Shown piece by piece: positions 29,417 through 39,177 of a DNA stretch of 64,000 nucleotides. This DNA comes from Burkholderia cepacia (GTDB lineage Bacteria; Pseudomonadota; Gammaproteobacteria; Burkholderiales; Burkholderiaceae). Each line of letters opens with the position of its first letter. Positions within the stretch are counted from its first letter, which is position 1. The stretch lies in assembly GCF_001039005.1 (NCBI RefSeq), contig NZ_LDWR01000013.1:62001-126000 (forward strand), in the 5' to 3' direction. The notes under the pieces are model-generated. The model made no database searches, was not told where the DNA came from, and was given only the letters and a program-made list of their open reading frames with translations. Made by a program: the position numbers and the translations under genes.

Positions 29417-30145
29417 TTACGCGCGCGCGGTTTTGTCCCGCGCCGCCTTGCCCGTCGCGGGCAGCCCCTGCTCGTGCGTGCGGCGCATCCGCGCGAGGCC
29501 GTGCGCGACGTGCTCACGCACCAGCGCGACGGCCTTCTCCCCGTCGCCGCCCGCGAGCGCTTGCACGATCTTGTCGTGCTCGGCCGCGGACACGGCGATC
29601 GCATCTTCCTCGGCCTCGATCGCGGCCTGGCGCAGCAGGCCGAGCTGGCGCACGAGCCGGCGGTAGGTGTCGGTGAGGTGCGTATTGCCGACGCCGACGA
29701 CCATCGCGTCGTGGAACTGCACGTTCAGCTCGGTATAGCGCGTGACGTCGTGAGTCTTCGCGGCATCCTTCATCGACTGGATGATGCCCTTCAGCACCTT
29801 CAGCGTGTCGGGCGAGATGCGCTGCGCGAGCGCGCGCGCGACCGACTCGTCGAGCATCGCGCGCACTTCGTAGATTTCCTCGGCCTCGCGCAGCGGCACG
29901 ACCCGCACGGTCACGCCGCGGTTCTTCTCGTTGCGCAGCAGGCCGGCCTGTTCGAGCGCGCGAAACGCTTCGCGCACGGGGCCGCGCGACACGTTCAGCT
30001 TGGTCGCGATCTCGACTTCGTTGAGCTTCTCGCCGGGTGCGTATTCGCCGGAGACGATCGCGCGCTCGAGCATGTCCTGGACAATCATCGCAAGCGACTG
30101 GCTTTGCAGGAGTTCGATGGCGCTGAGCGTGTTCGGGGCAGTCAT
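29417..30145 (-). CDS. GntR-family regulator of the phn genes
   Basis: The 242-residue product has a GntR winged helix (about residues 15-80: ERAIVSGEYAPGEKLNEVEI, then NVSRGPVREAFRALEQAGLL) and an all-helical FCD effector domain (EIYEVRAMLDESVARALAQR). Its position at the end of the phosphonate cluster makes it the likely regulator of phnA-phnY and phnS-phnW, responding to AEP or a catabolite; the ligand is inferred. Its own promoter contains the 10-mer shared with the phnA/phnS promoter region. Confidence 0.88.
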   Translation of the reverse strand: MTAPNTLSAIELLQSQSLAMIVQDMLERAIVSGEYAPGEKLNEVEIATKLNVSRGPVREAFRALEQAGLLRNEKNRGVTVRVVPLREAEEIYEVRAMLDESVARALAQRISPDTLKVLKGIIQSMKDAAKTHDVTRYTELNVQFHDAMVVGVGNTHLTDTYRRLVRQLGLLRQAAIEAEEDAIAVSAAEHDKIVQALAGGDGEKAVALVREHVAHGLARMRRTHEQGLPATGKAARDKTARA

Positions 30146-30204
30146 GGTCGGGCAGGCAGCGGGGCTGCGGTGAAAACGAGGGCGCCATATCGGCGAATGA
30201 TCCT

Positions 30205-30235
30205 TATATACCCTCGGCCCGACACATTGTCAACA
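30205..30235 (-). promoter_or_regulatory. gntR promoter with candidate operator
   Basis: On the minus strand TTGACA (30233-30228), 17 bases, TATATA (30210-30205) is a near-consensus promoter for the GntR gene. The plus-strand 10-mer ATTGTCAACA (30226-30235), which surrounds the -35 box, is identical to 22566-22575 in the phnA/phnS gap and may be the GntR operator. Confidence 0.65.
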
Positions 30236-30339
30236 GTTTTCAGTTTCCAAAAACCAATCCCGCCCGCCGGCATGCAACCGGCAGGCGGCGGCCGCGCGAC
30301 GGGCAGACTTCGCCCGAACCGCGCGACGCGCACCGACCG

Positions 30340-32511
30340 TCAGGCCGAGTGCTTCACCGGCCCCGGATCGCTGTGGCTCGGCCGGCCCGTCTCGACGTGG
30401 CCCGCGAAGCGGCGCACGACCTTGTCGTCGCCGCCGCGCAGCGTCGTCGCGGTAATCGTCAGATCGTACCAGCCGTGGCTCGACGACAGCTCGAAGTGAT
30501 CCTCGACGCGCTCGCCCGGCTCCAGCGTATAGGTGCGCGCATGCGCATGGCTGTACGCGTTGTCGACCGTCATGCGGCACGTCGCGCGCCCGCTGTTGCG
30601 CAGTTGCAGGTATACGTGACGGTTGCGCACGTCGTAGCCGATCTTCGCTTCGGGGTTCGCGTGGCGGCCGTCCGCCGCAAGCCGCGTGTTGCCCTGGAAC
30701 TCGCACAGATAGCCATTCGGGCCGTATGCCGCGAGATGGTATTCGCCGCGCGCGGCCGACGTGCTCCACGTGTCGACGAAACGATCGTGCGCGGACACCG
30801 CATAACGACGCGGCGGCGTCGTCGGGTTGCGGCGGTCGTACACGTAGAACGCCGCACCCGCGTCGCCCGAGTTCGCGAAGTCGAGCGACACGGTGTCGTC
30901 GTGTCCGCTCACGCGGCTGTGCACGAACAGCTCGTACGGCAGCGCGCGCGCAGGCCGCGTGCCGGGCTCCTGCGCCGGCATCGACTGCTGCGCGGGCACC
31001 TGGTACGCCTGGCCGGCCGTCGCGATGTGCTGCGGCACCGTGAAGCTCACCGTGCGCGTGTCGGGCCGCGCGGAGAAGTCGAACGCCGACGTGAGGTCGC
31101 CGCAGATCGACCGGCGCCATGCGCTGATGTTCGGCTCCTTCACGCCGAAGCGCGCTTCGAGGAAACGCAGCACCGACGTATGGTCGAACGTCTCCGAGCA
31201 GACCCAGCCGCCCTTCGTCCACGGCGAGATGATGATCAGCGGCACGCGCGGCCCGAGGCCGATCGGCTGGATGCCGCCCGGGTCCGCGCCCGGCACGAGC
31301 GGGCTCATCTCGCCCGGGTACTTGTTCAGGTCGAGCAACTCGTCGCCGAGGTTCGACAGCAGGTTCGACGACACGATGCCCTGGCCGCCCACGCCGCTCG
31401 TGACCGGCGGCACCGGCGGCACGACGTGGTCGAACAGCCCGTCGTTCTCGTCGTAGTTGAGGATGAACACCGTCTTCGCCCACACCTCGGGGTTCGACGT
31501 GAGCGCCTCGAGCACCATGTTGATGTAGAACGCGCCGTCGGTCGGCGACGCCTGCGGGTGCTCGCTGTACTTGTACGGCGCCACGATCCACGACACCTGC
31601 GGCAGCCGGTTCGCCTGCACGTCGGCCTTCAGCTCGGCCAGCGTGTGGTCCGACGCGCCCTTGTCGACCAGCGGGCCGCTCGCACCTTCCTTCACCTGGA
31701 AGCGCTTGAAGAACATCAGCGAGTTGTCGGTGTAGTTGTCGGTCGGGTCGCCCGGGATGCCCGTGCCGCCCTGGTACACCTTCCAGCTGACCTTCGCGTT
31801 CTCGAGGCGTTCGGCGTAGGTCGTCCACGTGTAGCCGTTCACGTCGTCGCGCTCGCCGATGCCCGGGCCGTTCGGCGGGTTGCCGTAGATGTTGCGCGGG
31901 TCGACCGTGCCGGTCCACAGGTAGATGCGGTTCGGCGCCGTGTCGGCGTGCGCGGAGCAGAAGTACGAATCGCAGATCGTGAACGCGTCGGCCAATGCGT
32001 AGTGGTACGTGAGATCCTGGCGCTTCAGGTAGCCCATCGTCAGCACGTCCTGCTTCTGGTTCACCCACTGGTCCCACTGGCCGTTGTTCCAGGACAGGTG
32101 GCCGCTGCTCCAGCCGTGGTTCGTGCCCGGCTGGAATTCGGTCGTCTGCTTCGGGTCGAGGTAGAACGGCAGCACGTACGGCGCGGACGGATCGATGCCG
32201 CGCGAATGGTAGTTCTTCGTGAACACCGACGCCGGCGGCTGCTGCCACACCGGCGCGCCGCTCGGCAGCAGGTGCGGGCGCGGGTCGTTGAAACCGCGCA
32301 CGCCGCGCAGCCCGCCGAAGTAATGGTCGAACGAACGGTTTTCCTGCATGAAGATCACGACGTGTTCCACGTCGCGGATCGTGCCGGTGCGATAGGCGGC
32401 CGGCATCGCCAGCGCGTTGCGGATCGCGGGCGGAAAGCCCGCGTAGGCGGCCATCGCGCCGGCCGACTGCGCGGCGAGGCGCAGGAAATCGCGTCGATTG
32501 TTCGAGGACAT
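30340..32511 (-). CDS. Phosphocholine-specific phospholipase C, Tat-exported
   Basis: The 723-residue product begins with a Tat signal (NNRRDFLRLAAQSAGAMAAY). The phosphoesterase domain follows with VEHVVIFMQENRSFDHYFGG, GHLSWNNGQWDQW and ENDGLFDHVVPPVPP. The C-terminal ~200 residues are two beta-rich DUF756-type domains (ELFVHSRVSGHDD; GYDVRNRHVYLQLRNSG). This is the PlcH/PlcN architecture; the enzyme hydrolyses phosphatidylcholine or sphingomyelin outside the inner membrane. It is transcribed divergently from a LysR gene that may control it. Confidence 0.93.
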   Translation of the reverse strand: MSSNNRRDFLRLAAQSAGAMAAYAGFPPAIRNALAMPAAYRTGTIRDVEHVVIFMQENRSFDHYFGGLRGVRGFNDPRPHLLPSGAPVWQQPPASVFTKNYHSRGIDPSAPYVLPFYLDPKQTTEFQPGTNHGWSSGHLSWNNGQWDQWVNQKQDVLTMGYLKRQDLTYHYALADAFTICDSYFCSAHADTAPNRIYLWTGTVDPRNIYGNPPNGPGIGERDDVNGYTWTTYAERLENAKVSWKVYQGGTGIPGDPTDNYTDNSLMFFKRFQVKEGASGPLVDKGASDHTLAELKADVQANRLPQVSWIVAPYKYSEHPQASPTDGAFYINMVLEALTSNPEVWAKTVFILNYDENDGLFDHVVPPVPPVTSGVGGQGIVSSNLLSNLGDELLDLNKYPGEMSPLVPGADPGGIQPIGLGPRVPLIIISPWTKGGWVCSETFDHTSVLRFLEARFGVKEPNISAWRRSICGDLTSAFDFSARPDTRTVSFTVPQHIATAGQAYQVPAQQSMPAQEPGTRPARALPYELFVHSRVSGHDDTVSLDFANSGDAGAAFYVYDRRNPTTPPRRYAVSAHDRFVDTWSTSAARGEYHLAAYGPNGYLCEFQGNTRLAADGRHANPEAKIGYDVRNRHVYLQLRNSGRATCRMTVDNAYSHAHARTYTLEPGERVEDHFELSSSHGWYDLTITATTLRGGDDKVVRRFAGHVETGRPSHSDPGPVKHSA

Positions 32512-32742
32512 GAAGGGAACCCTGTTGTCGGTAGGAGTGGGGTGCCGGTCGAGCGGGGCCGGCGGTCGGTGTGTTACCCGCTATTACCCCGCACCGGCAT
32601 GTCCCGGCCGTGACCGGTTCCCGCAGGTTTCTTGCGCTGACCCCCAGCTTTTTTTCGAAGCGGCGCACGACGCGCCTTTCATGCGGCCGACACACGCGTG
32701 CGCTACGCTGACGCGCGATGAAGAGGGGGGAGAAGCCGAGTC

Positions 32743-33654
32743 GTGTTCGATCAGCTGAAGGCGTTCCACGCGACCGTCCGGCAGGGCAGCATCACGCGCG
32801 CCGCACGCCACCTGGGGGTGAGCCAGCCGACGATTGCCGCGCAGATCCGGCAGGTCGAGCAGGTGTACGGCGTCGAGCTGTTCTACCGCAGCGGCCGCAA
32901 GCTCGAGGTCACCGAGACCGGCATCGAGCTGCTGCCGCTCGTCGAGAAGATGATCGCGCTCGAGGCGCAGGCCGACATCATGCTGCGCAACGTCGGCGGC
33001 CTGTTCGAAGGGCACCTGCGGATCGGGGCGACGGGCCCGTACTACATCATGGACGCGGTCGGCCGCTTCTCGAACGCGCATCCGTCGATCGCGCTCACGT
33101 GCCGGATCGGCAACTCCGAGGAGATCCTGCAGGCGCTGCAGGAATTCCGCATCGATCTCGCCGTCTCATCGCAGCGCAACGACGCCGACGGCCTCGAACG
33201 CAAGGTGATCTCGACCGATCCGCTGGTGCTCGTCGTGCATCGTACCCATCCGCTCGCGCGTTTCGACGCGATCGATCCGGCGCAGCTCGCCGACGTGCGG
33301 CTGCTGATTCGCGAGGAAGGCTCGATCACGCGCCGCTGCACGGAGACGATCCTGGCCGCGGCCGGCGTCGCGACCGCGTCGGTCGCCGAGATCGGCAGCC
33401 GCGAAGCGATCCGCGAGGCGATCCTGCATGGCGTGGGCGGCAGCCTGTTTCCGCTCGGCGAGGCCGAGCGCCATCCGGATCTGCGCGTCATCGCGCTGCG
33501 CGGCGTCGACACGACGATCGACGAATACGTGTACTACCTGAAGGCGCGCCGCCAGAGCCCGGCGATCGACGCGTTTCTTGCATGCATCCTGCCGGCGGAG
33601 CCCGCCACGCGCGCCGCGACACTCGACCCGACGCGGCGGGCGAACGCGCGCTGA
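32743..33654 (+). CDS. LysR-family transcriptional regulator
   Basis: The 303-residue product has the LysR helix-turn-helix (QLKAFHATVRQGSITRAARH, then GVSQPTIAAQIRQVEQVYGV) and an effector domain beginning GHLRIGATGPYYIMDAVGRF. The start is GTG at 32743 with a strong purine-rich site (AGAGGGGGGAGA) just upstream. This LysR subtype resembles CysB/phosphonate-associated regulators in its binding domain, but the target is unknown. The divergent phospholipase C gene is the nearest candidate. Confidence 0.88.
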   Translation: MFDQLKAFHATVRQGSITRAARHLGVSQPTIAAQIRQVEQVYGVELFYRSGRKLEVTETGIELLPLVEKMIALEAQADIMLRNVGGLFEGHLRIGATGPYYIMDAVGRFSNAHPSIALTCRIGNSEEILQALQEFRIDLAVSSQRNDADGLERKVISTDPLVLVVHRTHPLARFDAIDPAQLADVRLLIREEGSITRRCTETILAAAGVATASVAEIGSREAIREAILHGVGGSLFPLGEAERHPDLRVIALRGVDTTIDEYVYYLKARRQSPAIDAFLACILPAEPATRAATLDPTRRANAR

Positions 33655-33765
33655 GCCGCCGCGCGTTCGCCGCTTTCGCGCATTTCCTGCTGCATTGCCT
33701 GGCGCTTTTCGTCGCGCCTTCCCTCGTTTTTTCCTCGTGCCTTCCTTCTCGCGTCCGGCCACGCG

Positions 33766-35406
33766 TCACTTCGGCAGCGCCGGAATCATCCATGTGAACA
33801 CGTGCTGCTGCAGGAACACGAGCACGCCGAGCAGCAGCGTGAGAATCACGCTGTGCCAGAAGGTGCGCGCGAACACCAGGCCTTCCTGCCCCTTCAGATC
33901 CGTCGTCGACACGCCGGTGGCGATGTTCTGCGGCGAGATCATCTTGCCCATCACGCCGCCCGACGAGTTGGTCGCGGCCATCAGCACGGGATCGAGCCCG
34001 AGCTGCCGTGCGGCGACGACCTGCAGGTTGCCGAACAGCGCATTGCCCGACGTGTCGCTGCCGGACAGGAACACGGCGATCCAGCCGAGCGACGCGGACA
34101 CCAGCGGGAACAGCGCACCCGTTGACGCGACGCCCGTGCCGAGCGTGTAGCTGATCCCCGAGTAGTTCAGCAGGTACGCGAGCCCGACGATCATCATCAC
34201 CGTGACGATCGCGATCCACGTCTGCCGCCACGTCTTGACCACGCATTCGAGGAACGCGCCGGCGCCGGTGCGCGTCAGCACGGCGGTGATGATCGCCGAC
34301 AGCAGGATCGCGGTGCCCGTGCCGAGCGGCTGGAAATCCCAGATCGCCGCATACGGCTTGTGGTACAGCGACACGAACACCGCGTTGTGCAGGCCCGGCC
34401 ACTTGATCTTCACGTCGCCGATCATCGCGACGTTCGCATGCACCCACACGATCACGACCACCGACACGACGAGCCACGGCAGCCAGCCGCCGAAGCCCGC
34501 GCGCGCGGCGCCGGCCGCCGCGGGCACGCTGCGCGCGAGCGCGTATTGCGGATCGGGCTGCGGCCGCCACACCTGCAGGAAGCCGATCGTGACGATCAGC
34601 GACGTGAGCGACGACAGCACGTCGGTGAGCTGGTAGCCGAGGAAGTTCGACGTGACGAACTGCGCGATCGCGAAGCTGGCGCCCGACACGAGCAGCGCCG
34701 GCCAAAGCTGCCTGATCGAGCGCAGCCCGCCATACGCGCCGACCACATAGAACGGCAGCAGCAGCGCGAAGAACGGCAACTGCCGGCCGACCATCTGGGC
34801 GAGCGTCGCGGGCGGCAGCGACGTGACCGCGCCGAGCACGGTGATCGGCACGCCGAGCGCGCCGAACGCGACCGGTGCGGTGTTGAACAGCAGCGTATAG
34901 GTGAGCGCTTCGAGCGCGGGGAAGCCGAGCGCGATCAGCAGCGCGCTCGTGATCGCGACCGGCGTGCCGAACCCCGAGATCCCTTCGAGCAGGCAGCCGA
35001 ACGAGAACGCGACGACCAGCAGCACGAGGCGGCGGTCGTCGGGCAGGTTGTCGAGCATCCACTGCCGGAACTGGTCGAAGCGGCCCGACTTCACCGCGAT
35101 GTTGTACAGCAGCAGCGCGTTGAAGACGATCCACATCACCGGCACGACCGCGAGCGCCATACCCGCGCCGACCGCGTTGAACGCGAGCCCGGCCGGCATG
35201 CCCCACGCGCCGATTGCGACCACGAGGCCGGCGACGAGCCCGGCAAGCGATGCCTGCCATGCGGGACGGCGCAGCACGCCCAGCGCGATCAGCGCGACCG
35301 CGATCGGAATCGCGGCGACGAGGAACGACAGGAACAGCGAGTTGGCGACCGGCGTCAACGGCTGCGCGAAGACGATGCCGGGCGGTAGGGCGTCGGTGGG
35401 ATTCAT
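33766..35406 (-). CDS. lldP: L-lactate permease
   Basis: LldP imports lactate (and glycolate) by proton symport. The 546-residue product has about 12-14 membrane segments and the family signatures FSFGCLLEGISGFGTPVAIT, FNTAPVAFGALGVPITVLG and SGSDTSGNALFGNLQVVAA. It stands alone, without the lctR/lldD genes next to it. The upstream leader contains repeated hairpin-forming sequences. Confidence 0.94.
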   Translation of the reverse strand: MNPTDALPPGIVFAQPLTPVANSLFLSFLVAAIPIAVALIALGVLRRPAWQASLAGLVAGLVVAIGAWGMPAGLAFNAVGAGMALAVVPVMWIVFNALLLYNIAVKSGRFDQFRQWMLDNLPDDRRLVLLVVAFSFGCLLEGISGFGTPVAITSALLIALGFPALEALTYTLLFNTAPVAFGALGVPITVLGAVTSLPPATLAQMVGRQLPFFALLLPFYVVGAYGGLRSIRQLWPALLVSGASFAIAQFVTSNFLGYQLTDVLSSLTSLIVTIGFLQVWRPQPDPQYALARSVPAAAGAARAGFGGWLPWLVVSVVVIVWVHANVAMIGDVKIKWPGLHNAVFVSLYHKPYAAIWDFQPLGTGTAILLSAIITAVLTRTGAGAFLECVVKTWRQTWIAIVTVMMIVGLAYLLNYSGISYTLGTGVASTGALFPLVSASLGWIAVFLSGSDTSGNALFGNLQVVAARQLGLDPVLMAATNSSGGVMGKMISPQNIATGVSTTDLKGQEGLVFARTFWHSVILTLLLGVLVFLQQHVFTWMIPALPK

Positions 35407-35897
35407 CGTGTCTCCAGATGTCGACCCGAGTTGGCGCTTTAGCGCTTACTCGGGTCCCATGCCATGTGCGGTCGACCCGAGTTGGCGTTTCGGCGCCCCC
35501 GGATTCGGGGCAAAGCGGTCGTTCCACGGTCGCGACGACGATCGGACGCTTGCGCACGCAACGACGTTGCACGGCCAACCGATCAGTCGCTTAAAAGAGG
35601 TTAGGAGGCGCGCGGCGCTTGTACAAGGGGGACAAGCCCGATGCGTGGCGACCCGGTGCGAACCCTCCGCTACACGGTGGCCGGCAGATGGCGGGCAACT
35701 GTCGCGCTCGACAGGAAGCCCGTCGCGAACGGTTCGCCATCGCGCTCGACACGGTCACCCGCGCAATGTTGCAGGTGCAACAAAAGTGCCTGCCGGCGGG
35801 CGGGATGTTTCGTTTGGCGTCCGAAGCCTAGACTGGCCGCATCGATTCCACCCGCGCCGACGACGGCGCGGCACCGGAACCTCACGGAGCGAACACG
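35407..35897. other. lldP upstream region
   Basis: About 490 bases between divergent lldP and the DUF4148 gene. The lldP-proximal part carries a duplicated hairpin sequence described separately. The middle and right parts hold overlapping open frames without recognisable similarity, which I treat as noncoding. Confidence 0.4.
35420..35487. repeat. Duplicated 17-bp hairpin repeat in the lldP leader
   Basis: GTCGACCCGAGTTGGCG occurs at 35420-35436 and again at 35471-35487. The first copy forms a hairpin: GACCCGAGT (35423-35431) pairs with ACTCGGGTC (35448-35456), with an inner GCGC-TTTA-GCGC stem. The repeat starts 14 bases upstream of the lldP start codon. Confidence 0.75.
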
Positions 35898-36209
35898 ATG
35901 AAGACGATGAAACACGCGGCATGCGCGATCCTGCTGATCGGCGCGGTCTTCGCCGCCCATGCGCAGCCCGCATCGACGCTGACGCGTGCGCAGGTTCGTC
36001 AGGAACTCGCGGAGCTGCAGGCCGCCGGCTACCGGACGAGCCTCGCGAGCAGTCCCGACTTTCCGGAGAACATGCAGGCGATCATGCAGCGTGCCGCGCA
36101 GGCGCGCGGCGAGGACGCCGGTTACGGCAGCGAAGGGAGGGGGAACGTGGAATCGGGCAAGCCGGCGCTACCGCACGCGATCGATCGCGGCACCTACACC
36201 CATCACTGA
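35898..36209 (+). CDS. DUF4148 exported protein
   Basis: The 103-residue product has a signal peptide (MKHAACAILLIGAVFAAHA-QP) and the DUF4148 signature LTRAQVRQELAELQAAGYRT. The family is common and multicopy in Burkholderiales, with no established function. ACGGAGCG precedes the start by a few bases. A second in-frame ATG three codons inside is an alternative start. Confidence 0.85.
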   Translation: MKTMKHAACAILLIGAVFAAHAQPASTLTRAQVRQELAELQAAGYRTSLASSPDFPENMQAIMQRAAQARGEDAGYGSEGRGNVESGKPALPHAIDRGTYTHH

Positions 36210-36312
36210 TTGCGGACTGAACCCGATTGAACGGGTAACGGCGCGGCGCCACCGGCGCCGGCCGACACACACACGGCCCGCACACCAGCGCGCGCGGCCG
36301 CGTGCATGATCC

Positions 36313-37926
36313 TCAAACGCTGAAGCGGTTCAGCGTATAAGCACGATAGGCCGCGACGAACGCATCGAACGATCCGGCCTCCTTCGCTTCGAGCTCGGCC
36401 TGCTCGGCCAGCGACTTCGCGGCGAGCGCCTGCTCGGTGCTCAGCGTGTCCGCCGACGGCGGATGCGCGCGGAAATGCGCGGCATGCGCTTCGCTCTGCG
36501 CCAGCGCGAACCCGAGGAACGACTGCCCGTTCTCGCGCATCGTGCGCAGCACGCGCGCAGATGCGGTGCGTTCCGGATCGGCGAGCTTCTCGCGTTGCGC
36601 AGCGATGGCGCGCGTATGCTCGTCGCCGCCGCGGATCTCGTCGAGACGGCGGCCGATGGTTTCGATATCGGTCATCAGGTCGTCCGCCCACGCCTGCAGC
36701 GTGATCGGCTGGCCGTCGCGTGCCAGCGTGAGCCCCGGCTTGCGGCCTTCCATCGTCACGCGGCCGAAGTTCGCGTTCGCTTCCTTGTACGCGTCGCAGT
36801 CGAGCGCCGCGCTTTCGTCGAGCGCGCACGCGAGCAGGAACGCGTCGATGAAGCGCGCGGTCTCCAGCGCAATGCCGGTCGGCTCGAACGGATCGATGTC
36901 GAGGCAGCGCACCTCGATGTACTGCACGCCGCGCGATGCAAGCGCATGCAGCGGCCGCTCGCCCGAATACGTGACGCGCTTCGGGCGGATCGTCGAGTAG
37001 AACTCGTTCTCGATCTGCAGCACGTTCGTGTTGATCTGGATCCACTCGCCGTCGCGATGCGTGCCGATCGCCTCGTACGCCGGATACGGCTCGCTCACGG
37101 CCTTCGACAGCGCGTCGAGATAACCGGGCAGCGTGTTGTAGTCGACGTGCAGCGCGGCCTGGGCGGTCGTGTTCGAGTAGCCGAGATCGCTCATCCGCAG
37201 GCTGGTCGCATACGGCAGGTACAGCGTATCGGCGTCGAACGTCTCCAGCTTGTGCGGCTTGCCGCGCAGGAACTTCGTGTCGAGCGCGGGCGACGCGCCG
37301 AACAGGTACATCAGCAGCCAGCTGCGTCGGCGGAAGTTGCGGATCTGCGCGAGATAGCGCTCCGACTGGTAGTCGACGAGCGTGGCCGTCGAGCCTTCTT
37401 CCGCATGCAGGCGCCGCCACACTTCCTCGTGCAGCGAGTAGTTGTAGTGGATGCCGGCGATGCACTGCATCGTGCGGCCGTAGCGATACGCGAGGCCGCG
37501 CCGGTACACAGTCTTCAGGCGGCCGATGTTCGACGTGCCGTAGTCGGCGATCGGAATCTGGTCGTCGGCCGGCAGCAGGCCCGGCATCGATTCGTTCCAC
37601 AGCATCTCGTCGCCGAGCGCCGCATAAACGTAGCGATGCAGATCGTCGAGGCGTTCGAGCGTGATGGCGGCGTCGCGTTCCGCGGGCGTGATCAGCTCGA
37701 TCAGCGCCTCGGAATAGTCGGTCGTCAGCGACGGATGCGTGAGCGCCGATCCGAGCGCGCGCGGATGCGGCGAGAACGCGATCATCCCGTCGCGCGTCAC
37801 GCGCAGGCTTTCCTTTTCGATGCCGCGCAGGCCGTCGGGCAGATGCTGCCGCGTCGGGCCCGAGCTCAGCGCTTCGAGGCGATTCAGCAGCAGTTCGGAC
37901 TGGCGGTGAGTCATGGTGTTCGACAT
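36313..37926 (-). CDS. gshA: Glutamate-cysteine ligase
   Basis: GshA makes gamma-glutamylcysteine, the first step of glutathione synthesis. The 537-residue product is the proteobacterial type 1 enzyme: GIEKESLRVTRDGMIAFSPH, DYSEALIELITPAERD (metal-binding Glu), the QCIAGIHYNYSLHEEVW region and YIEVRCLDIDPFEPTGI. Length matches the family. It stands alone on the minus strand. Confidence 0.95.
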   Translation of the reverse strand: MSNTMTHRQSELLLNRLEALSSGPTRQHLPDGLRGIEKESLRVTRDGMIAFSPHPRALGSALTHPSLTTDYSEALIELITPAERDAAITLERLDDLHRYVYAALGDEMLWNESMPGLLPADDQIPIADYGTSNIGRLKTVYRRGLAYRYGRTMQCIAGIHYNYSLHEEVWRRLHAEEGSTATLVDYQSERYLAQIRNFRRRSWLLMYLFGASPALDTKFLRGKPHKLETFDADTLYLPYATSLRMSDLGYSNTTAQAALHVDYNTLPGYLDALSKAVSEPYPAYEAIGTHRDGEWIQINTNVLQIENEFYSTIRPKRVTYSGERPLHALASRGVQYIEVRCLDIDPFEPTGIALETARFIDAFLLACALDESAALDCDAYKEANANFGRVTMEGRKPGLTLARDGQPITLQAWADDLMTDIETIGRRLDEIRGGDEHTRAIAAQREKLADPERTASARVLRTMRENGQSFLGFALAQSEAHAAHFRAHPPSADTLSTEQALAAKSLAEQAELEAKEAGSFDAFVAAYRAYTLNRFSV

Positions 37927-38217
37927 GGAGACGCAAGTGCGTGACGGCCGCGCGCAGAACGCCGCGCGCGGCCGGCTGGATTGTTGGTCGCTTCGTTGGT
38001 AGCGGGCACTTTAACATCTCGCCGGAACACGCGCTTGAGGTGGCGCCGGGTACGGCGCGCGGGGCGGAGCGGGCCGCCGGACGGGGCGATTGCGGCCGTC
38101 GCGGCGTGTGGCACCGGAGCCAGGCGGCACCGATGGGCACGTCGATCACGTGCATTCGTCCGATGGAACGCGATGCGCGGACAGGCGGCGGCAGGTGCAA
38201 CCGTGCCGCCGAATCGA

Positions 38218-39177
38218 TCATCCGCCGCGCGCGCCGCCCGCCCGGTCGGCCACTTCGTTCCACAAATGCAGCGCCGCGTACGCGCGCCACGGCCGCCAGC
38301 CTTCGGTGCGGCGCTTCTGGCTCGCCAGCCGGTCGAGCGCCGGATCGCGTGCGGCGATCGACTGCATCAGCACGAGATCGGAGGCCGGCCACGCATCGGG
38401 GTCGCGCCAGGCGCGCATCGCGATGTATTCGACGGTCCACGGGCCGATGCCCGGCAGATCGAGCCATGCGCTACGCAGCGTCGCCAGATCGGCATGCTCG
38501 CGGTCGACCGGCACGTCGCCGGCCGCCACCGCGCGCGCCACGCCCGTCAGTGTCGCCACGCGCTTGCCGGGCATTCCGATCTTGTCGAGATCGCACGCGG
38601 CCAGCGCGTCGGGCGTCGGGAAACGCCACGCGGGTGCGCCATCGTCGACGGGCACCACACGCTCGCCGGCCCGTTCGACGAGCCGGCCGACGATCGTCGT
38701 CGCGGCCTTCACGCTCACCTGCTGGCCGACGATCGCGCGCACGGCCAGCTCGAACCCCGACCATGCACCTGGCACGCGCAGCCCCGGCGCAGCCTCGACG
38801 AGCGGCGCGAACCAGGGATCGCGCGCGAGCCCGCCGCCGATCGCGGCCGGATCGGCGCCGAGGTCGAACATCGTCGCGACGCGCGCGGCGAACGCATCGT
38901 CGACATGACGCGCGACCGCCCCTTCGACCGTCGCGATCAGGCAATGCTTGCGCGGGTGTTTCGTGACCGTGAGCCGGCCGGAATCGCCGTGCAGGTCGAC
39001 GATGCGGCGATACGTGCCGTCCGCGACCTGCTCGACACCCGGAATCGCGCGCCCGCTGAAGAAGCGCAGCACGCGCGCCCAGTCATACGGCGCATTGAAG
39101 CGCAGTTCCATCTGCGCGGACGGCGGCACATGGCCGCCGTTCACGATTGACGTGATCGTTGTTTTGGCGAGGCTCAA
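38218..39177 (-). CDS. alkA: DNA-3-methyladenine glycosylase II
   Basis: AlkA excises alkylated bases. The 319-residue product has an N-terminal AlkA domain (ELRFNAPYDWARVLRFFSGR) and the helix-hairpin-helix/GPD region LPGIGPWTVEYIAMRAW, with the catalytic aspartate in WPASDLVLMQ. Its start overlaps the ada stop codon (ATGA at 39174-39177), so ada-alkA form an operon under the adaptive response. In some bacteria the AlkA part is fused to Ada; here they are separate. Confidence 0.92.
   Translation of the reverse strand: MSLAKTTITSIVNGGHVPPSAQMELRFNAPYDWARVLRFFSGRAIPGVEQVADGTYRRIVDLHGDSGRLTVTKHPRKHCLIATVEGAVARHVDDAFAARVATMFDLGADPAAIGGGLARDPWFAPLVEAAPGLRVPGAWSGFELAVRAIVGQQVSVKAATTIVGRLVERAGERVVPVDDGAPAWRFPTPDALAACDLDKIGMPGKRVATLTGVARAVAAGDVPVDREHADLATLRSAWLDLPGIGPWTVEYIAMRAWRDPDAWPASDLVLMQSIAARDPALDRLASQKRRTEGWRPWRAYAALHLWNEVADRAGGARGG

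Noticed and set aside
30349..32613. 754-codon open frame opposite the phospholipase C gene
   Set aside because: Arg/Val/His-rich antisense frame with no recognisable motif; the sense strand encodes a complete Tat-exported enzyme.
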